Made by a program: the position numbers and the translations under genes | The notes under the pieces: model-generated | Seen by the model: the letters and a program-made list of their open reading frames with translations, nothing else | Told to the model about the DNA's origin: nothing | Database searches by the model: none | In this document: in pieces, positions 1 to 7,797 of the stretch | Layout: every line of letters starts with the position of its first letter | Position numbering within the stretch: the first letter of the stretch is position 1 | NCBI GenBank assembly: GCA_035934405.1 | Contig: DASYXW010000047.1 | Coordinates: forward strand, 1 to 45,936 | Reading direction: 5' to 3' | DNA: 45,936 bases | From: DASYXW01 sp035934405 | Lineage (GTDB): Bacteria; Acidobacteriota; Terriglobia; UBA7540

Positions 1-2
1 AA

Positions 3-386
3 GCGGAGGCGGCGGCCTGGTCGCCGGAGGAACGGCGGCGGGCGGAGCGGGTGCTGCCCCCCTACAAGGCGAAGTCGACGATGCGAATGGTGGCGCTGAC
101 GTGGCTGGATCTGGACCTGGACGTGCCGCTGCACGCGATCGAGCAGTGGAACGTTGAGGTGCGGAAGGCGATTCTCAACGTCGCGGTGGCCGTCGCCGAG
201 GCGGTCGCGGCGAGTGCCGCCGCCCCATCGGGCGAATCGGGCCAGCTTGACCCGGCAGGCGAATCGGGCCAGCCTGCCCCGATCCCATCGGGGCCTGCGC
301 CTGAGACCCCATCGGGCGAATCGGGCCAGCTCGACCCGGCGGGTGAATCGGGCCAGCTCGACCCGGCGGGCGCGTCAAATCCATGA
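3..386 (+). CDS. C-terminal part of a multicopy repeat-tailed protein (5' end off the window)
   Basis: The frame is open from base 3, so the gene begins outside the window. The first GTG in view (base 51) need not be the real start. I do not recognise the family. What can be seen is a charged stretch (WSPEERRRAERVLPPYKAKS), a conserved block (MVALTWLDLDLDVPLHAI), an amphipathic Ala/Val segment, then a low-complexity tail. The tail is built from 9-residue GESGQLDPA units (27 nt each) with one APIPSGP unit encoded by a palindrome, CCCCGAT-CCC-ATCGGGG at 277-293. A diverged second copy lies inverted at the other end of the window, so this is a dispersed gene family. Nothing in view gives a function. 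Confidence is for a real reading frame, supported by the protein-level match between the two copies. Confidence 0.6.
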   Translation, partial: AEAAAWSPEERRRAERVLPPYKAKSTMRMVALTWLDLDLDVPLHAIEQWNVEVRKAILNVAVAVAEAVAASAAAPSGESGQLDPAGESGQPAPIPSGPAPETPSGESGQLDPAGESGQLDPAGASNP

Positions 387-497
387 GACCTGTGCGGCCC
401 ATTTGGGGCTGCTTGGCGGGCGGCAAGAGGATGCCGGGCCCCGCCGGGGCGTTCCCCGGCAGTTCAATTTCCGGGCTGCCCGATGTAGACTGCTCCT

Positions 498-1484
498 ATG
501 CCCTTTGAGGAACTCGCAATCCGCAAAGTCCGCGTCCGCCCGGCGCACATTCTCGCGCCTATGGCCGGCATCACCGACACCGTCTTCCGCCGCTTCATCA
601 AGCGGCTGGGCGGCTGCGGCCTTATCATGACCGAGTTCGTGTCGAGCGAAGGCATGATTCGCCACAATTTCAAGGCCGAACGCTTTCTCTACTACACCGA
701 CGAAGAGCGGCCCATCGCGGCGCAGATTTTCGGAGCCGACCCCGATCACCTCGCCGAAGCCGCCGCCATCATCCAGGACCTCGGCTTCGACCTGATCGAC
801 CTCAACCTGGGATGTCCAGCGAAGAAAGTGGTGAAGTGCGGCGGCTCAGGATTGCTGCGCGACCTGCCGCTTCTCGAAACCATCCTCAAGCGCATTCGCG
901 CCGCGGTCGCCATTCCCTTCACCATCAAGATTCGCACCGGCTGGAGCGACGAAGAAATCGTCGCCGTGCCGGTCGCCAGGATGGCCGAGGATTGCGGCGT
1001 GGAAGCGATTGCCGTCCACGGACGCACCCGCTTGCAGGGCTTCAGCGGCCGCGCCCGCTGGGACTTGATCGCCGAGGTCAAGCAGGCGGTGCGGATTCCC
1101 GTCATCGGCAACGGCGACGTGATGTCACCCCGCGACGCCGGGGCCCTGCGCGCCGCGACCGGTTGCGACGCCGTGATGATCGGCCGCGCCGCCCCCACCA
1201 ATCCCTGGATCTTCCGCCAGATGGAGGAATACTTCCGCGCCGGCGCCTACGCCGAGCCTACAGACCTGGACCGCTATCAGTTGATCCGCGATTACTACGC
1301 CATGCTGGTGGAAGAGGAAATGCCCGGCGCTATCGGCAAGATGAAGCAGTTTGCGAGCTGGTTCACGCACGGCGTGCGCAACGGCGCCGAGCTCCGGAGG
1401 AGCGTCCAGAGCGCCGGCGATCCGCGGGAGGTTTTGCGGCGGGTGGACGACTTTTTCCGGAAGCCTGTGACCAGCCCGGCATGA
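498..1484 (+). CDS. dus: tRNA-dihydrouridine synthase (DusB-like)
   Basis: A flavoprotein that reduces specific uridines in the D-loop of tRNA to dihydrouridine using FMN and NADPH, in the cytoplasm. The 328-residue product is full length for the family. It has the TIM-barrel start APMAGITDTVFRR at 20-32, the catalytic segment LNLGCPAKKV at 102-111 with the active-site cysteine at 106, and the RTGW and HGRTR motifs of the FMN/tRNA-binding core. GNGDV and GRAAPTNPW follow in the second half, then the helical C-terminal tRNA-binding domain. I see no strong Shine-Dalgarno before the ATG. It stands alone between the repeat-tailed gene and rsmI, which is on the other strand. The family is certain; the exact paralogue (DusB versus another) is inferred from length and motifs. 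Confidence 0.95.
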   Translation: MPFEELAIRKVRVRPAHILAPMAGITDTVFRRFIKRLGGCGLIMTEFVSSEGMIRHNFKAERFLYYTDEERPIAAQIFGADPDHLAEAAAIIQDLGFDLIDLNLGCPAKKVVKCGGSGLLRDLPLLETILKRIRAAVAIPFTIKIRTGWSDEEIVAVPVARMAEDCGVEAIAVHGRTRLQGFSGRARWDLIAEVKQAVRIPVIGNGDVMSPRDAGALRAATGCDAVMIGRAAPTNPWIFRQMEEYFRAGAYAEPTDLDRYQLIRDYYAMLVEEEMPGAIGKMKQFASWFTHGVRNGAELRRSVQSAGDPREVLRRVDDFFRKPVTSPA

Positions 1485-1519
1485 CAGGTCACCCGATGGA
1501 GCGCCCGATACTGGTCACC

Positions 1520-1555
1520 CGCCACAGAGCCTGCCCTGAGCCTGCCGAAGGGTCA
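1520..1555. repeat. short dispersed-type repeat between dus and rsmI
   Basis: The gap between the two convergent genes holds a sequence of the type CCTGCCCTGAGCCTGCCG followed by AAGGG. Similar motifs recur in intergenic DNA of many bacterial genomes. A related element (CCTGAGCGCAGCAAAGGG) occurs at 11225-11245. No coding signal is present here. Confidence 0.4.
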
Positions 1556-2452
1556 CTTGTCACTGCTTTTCTCGCTCTGCCACTGCCGGTAAGCTTCGCT
1601 GCGCGAGACGCCGCGCGCGCGCGCCACCACCTTGAGCGCGGCGCGTTCGTCGAGATCCCGGTCCGCCATCACCTGCTCCAGTTCCTTGCGGATCGGCCGC
1701 TCCGGTTCCGAGGCAGCGCCATGGTTCGAATCCGCCACCGGTCCAACGAGCACGGTGATTTCCCCTTTCACCGGCTTCTTCTTCAGATGTTCCAGCACCT
1801 CGGCGGCCGACCCCCGTACAAACTCCTCATGAATCTTGGTCACCTCGCGCGCCACCACCAGGGGCCGGTCGCCGAGGATCTTGCGGATATCGCCGAGCGT
1901 CTCGAGGATGCGGTGCGGCGCTTCGTAAAACACCTGCGTTTTTTGCGTCGGCTTCAGTTCTTCGATCGCCTGGCGCCGTTGCGTCTTCTTGTGCGGCAGA
2001 AAACCGAGAAAGCGGAACCGGTCGATCGGCAGACCCGAGGCCGAGAGCGCCGCCACGAAGGCGGAGGCGCCCGGCACGGGGACCACCGGCAGGCCGTGAC
2101 GGATCGCCAGCTTCACCAGCCGGTAACCCGGGTCGGAAATCACCGGCATGCCGGCGTCGGAAACGAGCGCGATGCTGCTGCCTTCCTCCATGGCAATAAT
2201 CAGCTCCGGCGCGCGCGTCAATTCGTTGTGCTCGTGGTAACTCACCGTCGGCGTCTCGATGCGGTAGTGGTCGAGGAGCCTCTGCGTGCGCCGCGTGTCT
2301 TCGCAAGCGACCACATCCACCTCCTTCAGCGTGCGGATGGCGCGAAGCGTGATGTCTTCGAGGTTCCCGATCGGCGAGCCGACCAGGTAGAGTCTCCCGG
2401 CGGGATCTTTGGCGGCAACGCGCGCGCGCGGTTGGCCGGGTTTCGGTGTCAT
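1553..2452 (-). CDS. rsmI: 16S rRNA (cytidine(1402)-2'-O)-methyltransferase RsmI
   Basis: Methylates the 2'-O of C1402 in the decoding centre of 16S rRNA using S-adenosylmethionine. The 299-residue product shows the class III (tetrapyrrole methylase-like) fold motifs: VGSPIGNLEDIT at 24-35, EDTRRT at 51-56, SDAGMPVISDPG at 98-109, VPGASA at 126-131, FYEAPHR at 175-181 and GEITVLV at 230-236. The C-terminal helical segment includes GVSRSEAYR. The open frame continues upstream to 2620, but that extension runs through the dispersed repeat at 2540-2603 and has no family similarity. The ATG at 2452, 20 residues before the conserved LYLVGSPIGN, is therefore the start. Confidence 0.95.
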   Translation of the reverse strand: MTPKPGQPRARVAAKDPAGRLYLVGSPIGNLEDITLRAIRTLKEVDVVACEDTRRTQRLLDHYRIETPTVSYHEHNELTRAPELIIAMEEGSSIALVSDAGMPVISDPGYRLVKLAIRHGLPVVPVPGASAFVAALSASGLPIDRFRFLGFLPHKKTQRRQAIEELKPTQKTQVFYEAPHRILETLGDIRKILGDRPLVVAREVTKIHEEFVRGSAAEVLEHLKKKPVKGEITVLVGPVADSNHGAASEPERPIRKELEQVMADRDLDERAALKVVARARGVSRSEAYRQWQSEKSSDK

Positions 2453-2539
2453 CGCTTTCCTGTCTTGAACACGGTGGTGAATCCTGATGCGCCAGTCTAT
2501 CAATTCGTCGGCAATGAAGCAATGATGCTGTGCTACCGG

Positions 2540-2603
2540 GTAGTGGGTCAGTTTGCTGTAGCGCCGCTCTATGAGCGGCGGATTCGATTGAAAAGAGAAG
2601 GCC
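2540..2603. repeat. truncated left end of the MITE-like element found intact at 29021
   Basis: These 64 bases match the left part of the element at 29021-29084 at 61 of 64 positions, including the 16-base terminal sequence GTAGTGGGTCAGTTTG and the hairpin core TGTAGCGCCGCTCTATGAGC. All three differences are G here versus A there. The right half and right terminal repeat are missing, and a different hairpin repeat follows at 2619. Confidence 0.8.
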
Positions 2604-2618
2604 CTCCCCTGTGCAGTC

Positions 2619-2638
2619 ATTCCCGCGAAAGCGGGAAT
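2619..2638. repeat. hairpin repeat ATTCCCGC-GAAA-GCGGGAAT
   Basis: A perfect 8-bp stem with a GAAA loop. It lies directly after the truncated MITE copy in the divergent gap between rsmI and the adenosine-specific kinase. The same motif is a common dispersed intergenic repeat in bacteria. It has no T-tract, so it is not called a terminator. Confidence 0.6.
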
Positions 2639-2676
2639 CTGAACGGTAACAGCAGCCGGGGAGCATGGAGCGAACG

Positions 2677-3159
2677 ATGGAACTGAAAATCGTGAAGATC
2701 GAGAAACCCGCCGAGATGAACTTCATCCTCGGCCAGTCGCACTTTATCAAGACCGTGGAGGACCTTTACGAGGCCATCGTTCAGACCGTGCCGGGCATGA
2801 AGTTCGGCATCGGCTTCTGCGAGTCCTCGGGTCCGGCGCTGGTGCGCTACGCCGGCAACGACCCGCGGCTCATCGAGCTGGCGCAGAAGAACGCGCTCGC
2901 TCTCTCCTGCGGCCACGCCTTCATCATTTTCATGGAGGGCGGATTTCCCATCAACATTCTGAACACGGTCAAAAACGTCCCCGAAGTCTGCCGGGTTTTT
3001 TGCGCTACGGCGAACCCGGTGGAAGTGATCGTGGCGGAAACCGAGCAGGGACGCGGGATTCTCGGCGGCATCGACGGCGTAAAGACCACGGGCATCGAGA
3101 CCGACGCCGATATCAAAGCACGAAAGGAGCTCTTGCGGAAAATCGGATACAAACTGTAA
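2677..3159 (+). CDS. adenosine-specific kinase family protein (DUF355)
   Basis: Small soluble protein of the adenosine-specific kinase family (Pfam PF04008), best known from archaeal and thermophile structures; a role in adenosine/nucleotide metabolism is inferred from the family name. The product covers the full family length of 160 residues. Recognisable blocks are LKIVKIEKP, NFILGQSHFIKTVEDLYEA, GIGFCESSGPALVR, SCGHAFIIFMEGGFPINILN, VCRVFCATANPVEVIVAE and GRGILGGIDG. Two in-frame ATGs exist at 2665 and 2677. I chose 2677 because GGAG at 2667-2670 sits 6 bases before it and homologues begin at MELK; 2665 would add four residues. It stands alone. Confidence 0.9.
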   Translation: MELKIVKIEKPAEMNFILGQSHFIKTVEDLYEAIVQTVPGMKFGIGFCESSGPALVRYAGNDPRLIELAQKNALALSCGHAFIIFMEGGFPINILNTVKNVPEVCRVFCATANPVEVIVAETEQGRGILGGIDGVKTTGIETDADIKARKELLRKIGYKL

Positions 3160-3177
3160 CGCGGAGTTCGCGGCCGG

Positions 3178-3378
3178 TTATGCGTGGCGGGGACCGCGTA
3201 GGATCCGCGCCGGCAGCGTCAGCATCGCCCACAGCAGATCGAACACCCCGGTAACAGCGATACCGACAATGCGGAACGGAAGCATCAGCAGCCACACGAT
3301 GGGAAATAGGACGAGCGCGGCCAGCGCCAGCGGCCAACAGAGCACCAGCAAAATGCACCAGAGCAAGAACTTGACCAT
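3178..3378 (-). CDS. small hydrophobic membrane protein (66 aa), unknown
   Basis: Not a recognised family. The 66-residue product is almost entirely hydrophobic, with two likely membrane helices (about residues 3-32 and 36-56), and ends in a basic tail (ARILRGPRHA). The start at 3378 is chosen because GGAGG lies 5 bases upstream on the minus strand. The open frame runs 10 residues further to 3408 without a better site. It is last in the minus-strand run after xseA, 73 bases away. The clear ribosome site supports a real gene, but no function can be assigned. Confidence 0.6.
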   Translation of the reverse strand: MVKFLLWCILLVLCWPLALAALVLFPIVWLLMLPFRIVGIAVTGVFDLLWAMLTLPARILRGPRHA

Positions 3379-3451
3379 CGTTGCCTCCGCGCCTTCTCTC
3401 AAAATCAATTACGCGAAGCGCTCGCAAAAGTTCCCCGCCGCGAGCTGCCGC

Positions 3452-4810
3452 TCAGGGCTTGCGATCGAGCACCGTGGCCCCCAGTTCGCCGCGCGCCAGT
3501 CGAACCGAAACCTTCGCGCCCAACGGAACCGCTTCGGCGTCACGCACGATGCCGCCGGCGGCGTCGCGCGTGATCGAATAGCCGCGAGCGAGGATCGCAG
3601 CCGGATTCCGTTCGCGCAGAATCGCTTCCACCTGGCCCAGGCGCTGCCGACGGTCCTCAAGATCGCGCGCGAAGGCGGCTTCAAATCGGCTCTTGCACTC
3701 TTCGAGTCCGGCGGCTTTCAGCCCCAGCAGCCGCCCGACGTCGTAACGGACCACGCCTGGAGCAATGTCCATCAGCTCCCGCCGGGCCGCGTCGAGCCGC
3801 TTGCGCACGCTGCGGTCGAGCGCCACCACGTCGTCGTCCACGCGCTCGGCCCGTTCCGCTAGCCGCGCCGCGAGCGTCTGAAACACGCGGTGCATCCGAA
3901 GCTCGGTGAAACGCGAACGCGCATCCGAAAGCTTCAGCCGCAGCAGTTGCCCGAGATGCCGGCCGCGGTTTTCAAGCTCAGCAGTGAAGTCCTGCTTGCG
4001 GCGCACCACGAGTTCGGCCGCCGCAGACGGCGTGGGCGCACGCAGGTCGGCAACGAAATCCGCAATCGTAAAGTCCGTCTCGTGACCCACGCCGGAAATG
4101 ATGGGAAGCCGCGAAGCAGCGATCGCCCGCGCCACCGTCTCTTCGTTGAAGGCCCAGAGGTCTTCCAGCGAGCCGCCACCGCGCGCCACAATGATCACGT
4201 CCGCGCTTGTCTCGCGGTTGAGGCACTCGATGCCCTGGGCGATTTCGCGCCCGGCGCCTTCACCCTGCACGCGAACCGGATAGAGCAACACGTTCATGTT
4301 GCGGAAGCGCCGTCGCAACACGCGCAGGATGTCGCGGATCACGGCGCCGGTAGGCGACGTGACCACGCCCACCGTGCGCGGCAGCTCGGGGAGAGGCTGC
4401 TTGCGCGCCGCATCAAACAGGCCCTCAGCCGCGAGCTTCGCCTTCAGTTGTTCAAACGCGAGCTGCAGCGCGCCCAGGCCCGCCGGCTCCAGAAGCTCCA
4501 CCACAAGTTGGTATTCGCCGCGAGTCTCGTAAATGCTCAATCGGCCCCGCGCGATGACGGCGAGCCCGTCCTGGGGCTTGAACTTGAGATAACGCGCCTG
4601 CATTCTGAAACAAACGGCGCGGAGTTGGGCGCTCGCGTCCTTCAGCGTGAAGTAGAGATGACCGGAGCTCGCCGGCCGGAAGTTCGACACTTCACCGGCC
4701 ACCCACACGTCCGGAAAGTGCTTGTCGAACAGGCCGCGAATCTCGCGGCTCAATTCGGAGACGCTGTAGATCTTGCGCGAGGGTTGGAACTCGAAAAGGC
4801 TTTGATCCAT
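3452..4810 (-). CDS. xseA: exodeoxyribonuclease VII large subunit
   Basis: Large, catalytic subunit of exonuclease VII, which degrades single-stranded DNA in both directions and acts in mismatch repair and tolerance of DNA damage. The 452-residue product has an N-terminal OB-fold (YSVSELSREI through GHLYFTLKD, residues 15-58), GVVTSPTGAVIRD at 148-160, RGGGSLEDLWAFNEE at 210-224 and GVGHETDFTIADFVADLR at 240-257, then a long coiled-coil region and a small C-terminal domain (NPAAILARGYSITRD). The ATG at 4810 is preferred over a TTG at 4855 because the intervening bases are a GGTTGCCGGTTGGCGG-type repeat. The usual small subunit gene xseB is not adjacent. Confidence 0.95.
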   Translation of the reverse strand: MDQSLFEFQPSRKIYSVSELSREIRGLFDKHFPDVWVAGEVSNFRPASSGHLYFTLKDASAQLRAVCFRMQARYLKFKPQDGLAVIARGRLSIYETRGEYQLVVELLEPAGLGALQLAFEQLKAKLAAEGLFDAARKQPLPELPRTVGVVTSPTGAVIRDILRVLRRRFRNMNVLLYPVRVQGEGAGREIAQGIECLNRETSADVIIVARGGGSLEDLWAFNEETVARAIAASRLPIISGVGHETDFTIADFVADLRAPTPSAAAELVVRRKQDFTAELENRGRHLGQLLRLKLSDARSRFTELRMHRVFQTLAARLAERAERVDDDVVALDRSVRKRLDAARRELMDIAPGVVRYDVGRLLGLKAAGLEECKSRFEAAFARDLEDRRQRLGQVEAILRERNPAAILARGYSITRDAAGGIVRDAEAVPLGAKVSVRLARGELGATVLDRKP

Positions 4811-4861
4811 AAGAGCGGTTGCCGGTTGGCGGTTATCGGTCCTTGGCCCACCCAACGATCT

Positions 4862-5104
4862 TCAGCGTCGGCCGAGAAAAGAAATCAACCACAGGACCAC
4901 AGTCAGCACGGCGCTCAGGATCAGGCAGGTAACAATGGGAAAGTAGAACGATCCGTGCTTGCCGCGATAAGCGATGTCACCCGGCAGGCGGCCCAACGGC
5001 CCGAAGGAAAACCGGGAGCGCGTCATCAGCAGCAAGCCGAGAGCGACCAGCAGAACGCCCGTGAGCACCAGAAGTCTTCCGAGCTGATGCGATGCTCCAG
5101 TCAT
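4862..5104 (-). CDS. DUF2905 family small membrane protein
   Basis: An 80-residue protein with two membrane helices (about 8-27 and 53-76) joined by the family signature loop FGPLGRLPGDIAYRGKHGSFYFP. This matches the DUF2905 family (Pfam PF11146), whose function is unknown. It sits 12 bases after ndk and 51 bases before xseA on the same strand, so co-transcription is likely. No clear ribosome site was seen before the ATG. Confidence 0.85.
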   Translation of the reverse strand: MTGASHQLGRLLVLTGVLLVALGLLLMTRSRFSFGPLGRLPGDIAYRGKHGSFYFPIVTCLILSAVLTVVLWLISFLGRR

Positions 5105-5116
5105 GCGCCCACTTCG

Positions 5117-5536
5117 CTAAACCAATTCCACACCGGGAAAGAAGTAGCCGATTTCGTAAGCGGCCGTCTCGGGCGCGTCGGAACCATGGACGCAGTTGCG
5201 CTCGATGCTCTCGGCGTACAGCCTGCGAATGGTGCCGGGCGCGGCGTTCGCCGGGTTTGTCGCGCCCATCACTTCGCGCAGGCGCGCGATGGCATTCTCG
5301 CCTTCGAGCACCATCACGCACGCCCGTCCCGAGCTCATGAACGCGGTCAGGCTTTCAAAAAAGCCTTTGCCGCGATGCACGGCGTAGAAGCCCTCAGCTT
5401 CCTTCTTCGAGAGATTCACCAGCCGAGCGGCAACAATACTGAATCGATTCGCCTCAAAGATCTTGATGATGTCGCCGACGTGCGCGGCAGCCACGGCGTC
5501 CGGCTTGATGATCGTGAGCGTCCTTTCGATTCCCAT
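5117..5536 (-). CDS. ndk: nucleoside diphosphate kinase
   Basis: Transfers the gamma-phosphate between nucleoside tri- and diphosphates through a phosphohistidine, balancing NTP and dNTP pools. The 139-residue product is full length. ERTLTIIKPDAV is at the N-terminus, and the active-site segment NCVHGSDAPETA has the phosphorylated histidine at residue 117. The start is supported by AGGAG six bases upstream on the minus strand. It lies 29 bases after sucD, matching the frequent sucC-sucD-ndk grouping in which succinyl-CoA synthetase makes an NTP that Ndk can redistribute. Confidence 0.97.
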   Translation of the reverse strand: MGIERTLTIIKPDAVAAAHVGDIIKIFEANRFSIVAARLVNLSKKEAEGFYAVHRGKGFFESLTAFMSSGRACVMVLEGENAIARLREVMGATNPANAAPGTIRRLYAESIERNCVHGSDAPETAAYEIGYFFPGVELV

Positions 5537-5565
5537 TCGGTCTCCTGTGTCTCCCTAACGTCTAC

Positions 5566-6477
5566 TTAAACGACAGCGCTTCCCCGGGCCCCAAGCAATC
5601 CCGCCATCGTCTCGCCGAGCAGCGCCGGGCTTTCCGCCATTGTCACTCCCGCCGCTCGCAGCGCTGTGATTTTGTCTGTCGCGGTGCCCTTGCCGCCCGA
5701 AATGATGGCGCCCGCGTGCCCCATGCGGCGGCCGGGCGGCGCGGTGCGGCCGGCAATGAACCCCACCACCGGCTTCTTCACTTTGGCCTTGATGAACGCC
5801 GCGGCCTCTTCCTCCGCCGCGCCGCCGATCTCGCCGATCATGATGATGCCGCGCGTGTCCGGGTCGGCGTTCATGAGGCCGAGCGCGTCCACGAAACTCG
5901 TGCCGATAATCGGGTCGCCCCCGATACCCATGCAGGTGGACTGTCCGATGCCGAGCGCGGTCAATTGGCCCACGGCTTCGTAGGTCAAGGTTCCGCTGCG
6001 GGAAATCACCCCGATGTGCCCCTGCTTGTGGATTCGACCCGGCATAATCCCGACCTTGCACTTCCCCGGCGAAATAATCCCCGGGCAGTTCGGGCCGATC
6101 AGTCGCGTCTTCCGGTGATCCGCCAGGTACTGCTTCACTCTGACCATGTCCAGAGTCGGAATGCCTTCCGTGATGCAGACAACCAGCGGAAGCTCAGCGT
6201 CGGCCGCTTCCATAATCGCGTCAGCGGCAAACGGCGGCGGCACGAAGATCATCGACACGTTGGCGCCGGTCATGTCTACCGCTTTGCGAACCGTGTTGAA
6301 CACCGGGACCTCATGCGCGCCATCGGCGCTTTCCCAGATCGTTCCACCCTTGCCCGGCGTCACGCCGGCCACAACCTTTGTGCCGTATTCGATTGCCTGC
6401 CAGGCATGGAATCCGCCTTCGCGTCCCGTGATGCCCTGGACGAGCAGACGAGTGTTTTCGTCAACGAGTATCGACAT
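5566..6477 (-). CDS. sucD: succinyl-CoA synthetase (ADP-forming) alpha subunit
   Basis: CoA-binding subunit of the TCA-cycle enzyme that converts succinyl-CoA, phosphate and ADP (or GDP) to succinate, CoA and ATP (or GTP). The 303-residue product has the N-terminal CoA-binding Rossmann domain (LVQGITGREGGFHAWQ at 12-27), GPNCPGIISPG at 128-138, SRSGTLTYEA at 159-168, and the phosphohistidine loop GHAGAIISGGKGTA with His254. AGGA precedes the ATG by about six bases. It is 18 bases after sucC on the same strand, and the two subunits form one complex. Confidence 0.97.
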   Translation of the reverse strand: MSILVDENTRLLVQGITGREGGFHAWQAIEYGTKVVAGVTPGKGGTIWESADGAHEVPVFNTVRKAVDMTGANVSMIFVPPPFAADAIMEAADAELPLVVCITEGIPTLDMVRVKQYLADHRKTRLIGPNCPGIISPGKCKVGIMPGRIHKQGHIGVISRSGTLTYEAVGQLTALGIGQSTCMGIGGDPIIGTSFVDALGLMNADPDTRGIIMIGEIGGAAEEEAAAFIKAKVKKPVVGFIAGRTAPPGRRMGHAGAIISGGKGTATDKITALRAAGVTMAESPALLGETMAGLLGARGSAVV

Positions 6478-6495
6478 GTTGTTCCTGGACTTGAC

Positions 6496-7656
6496 TCACT
6501 GAGCCGATATTACTGCCTTCTCCGCCGCGTCCTTCATTCCGTCGGCCACGGTGAAGTTCAGGCCGGACTCGCGCAGAATCTTCTGCCCCAGTTCCACGTT
6601 AGTGCCTTCGAGACGCACCACAACCGGCACCTTGATTCCGAGGCCGCGCACCGCGGCGACGACACCGTTGGCCACGATGTCGCAGCGCATGATGCCCCCA
6701 AAAATGTTAATCAGCACGGCGCGCACGTGGGGATCGCTCAAGATAATCTCGAAGCCGTGCTTCACCTGCTCTTCACTCGCCCCGCCGCCCACGTCGAGGA
6801 AATTGGCTGGACTACCCCCGGCGTACTGGATGATGTCCATCGTGGCCATGGCGAGGCCCGCGCCATTCACCATGCAGCCCACCGTGCCGTCCAGGCGAAT
6901 GTAGTTCAGCTTGAACTCGGAGGCTTTGATCTCGAGCGGATCCTCTTCGTTGAGGTCGCGCAGCTCCAGGATGTCCGGGTGGCGGAAAAGTGCGTTGTCG
7001 TCAAAAGTCATCTTGGCGTCGAGCGCCAGCAGGCGTCCTTGCTTCGTGACGACAAAAGGATTGATTTCCGCAAGCGAGGCATCCGTGGCTTCGAAGGCCC
7101 GGTAGAGAGCAGCAAAAAACTTCGCCGCCTCGCCCACTTGCGCGCCGGTGAGCCCCAGGCCAAAGGCCAGCTTCCGAGCCTGAAATGGCTGGAATCCGAC
7201 GGCAGGGTCGATAAACTCTTTGAGGATTTTGTCAGGATGCTCAGCCGCCACCACTTCGATTTCGACGCCGCCTTCGGTCGAGGCCATGAACACCGGACGG
7301 CCGGTCCCGCGGTCGATCACCAGCCCGAGGTAGAGCTCGCGCGCGATGTCGAGGCCTTCCTCGATCAGCACGCGCCGCACCACGCGTCCTTCGGAACCCG
7401 TCTGGTGGGTGACCAGCGTCATGCCGAGCATCTCGCCGGCAATCTTGGCGGCTTCGTCGGCGCCATGCGCCAGCTTCACCCCGCCACCCTTGCCGCGACC
7501 GCCGGCATGGATCTGCGCTTTCACGACAACCGTGCCTCCACCGAGTTTCTCGGCCACGGCGCGAGCTTCGTCAGCTTTCGAGATCACTTCGCCGCGCGGC
7601 ACGGTCACGCCGAACCGGGCAAGAATCTGTTTCGCCTGATATTCGTGTATTTTCAT
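6496..7656 (-). CDS. sucC: succinyl-CoA synthetase (ADP-forming) beta subunit
   Basis: Nucleotide-binding ATP-grasp subunit that partners with SucD. The 386-residue product matches the usual length (E. coli 388). It begins MKIHEYQAKQILARFGV, has the nucleotide-binding KAQIHAGGRGKGGGVK at 46-61, AEINPFVV in the grasp core, and NGAGLAMATMD and FGGIMRCD in the C-terminal ligase domain. The open frame extends upstream to 7860, but that part is antisense to trpD, so the ATG at 7656 is the start. It is the first gene of the sucC-sucD-ndk-DUF2905-xseA run and diverges from trpD. Confidence 0.97.
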   Translation of the reverse strand: MKIHEYQAKQILARFGVTVPRGEVISKADEARAVAEKLGGGTVVVKAQIHAGGRGKGGGVKLAHGADEAAKIAGEMLGMTLVTHQTGSEGRVVRRVLIEEGLDIARELYLGLVIDRGTGRPVFMASTEGGVEIEVVAAEHPDKILKEFIDPAVGFQPFQARKLAFGLGLTGAQVGEAAKFFAALYRAFEATDASLAEINPFVVTKQGRLLALDAKMTFDDNALFRHPDILELRDLNEEDPLEIKASEFKLNYIRLDGTVGCMVNGAGLAMATMDIIQYAGGSPANFLDVGGGASEEQVKHGFEIILSDPHVRAVLINIFGGIMRCDIVANGVVAAVRGLGIKVPVVVRLEGTNVELGQKILRESGLNFTVADGMKDAAEKAVISAQ

Positions 7657-7797
7657 GTAGAACTTTTCACTTGCACGGCGCGGTTGCCGGGCCGCTCGAC
7701 GCGAGGTTACGCTACCATGGTGGTGGCGCGCGTTCGCGAGATTTCTCAGTATAGGGCACCGAGCGTCAGAAAGGCAACGAACCCGCGCTCTCCTGCG

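Noticed and set aside
230..386. 27-base direct repeats as a possible CRISPR array
   Set aside because: Units are adjacent without unique spacers, stay in one reading frame and encode GESGQLDPA.
1723..1733. GGTTCGAATCC, a tRNA T-loop-like string
   Set aside because: It lies inside rsmI coding sequence and no acceptor, anticodon or D arms can be built around it.
2453..2620. N-terminal extension of rsmI
   Set aside because: It spans the truncated MITE copy and precedes the normal N-terminus of the family.
812..2686. 624-residue plus-strand open frame
   Set aside because: It overlaps dus in another frame and is antisense to rsmI; Arg/His-rich composition typical of shadow frames.
3890..5569. 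559-residue plus-strand open frame
   Set aside because: Antisense to xseA, DUF2905 and ndk, all of which have clear motifs.
5716..7797. Very long plus-strand open frame joined to trpD (1043 residues)
   Set aside because: Everything before 7798 is antisense to sucC and sucD and has no family similarity; it reflects high GC.
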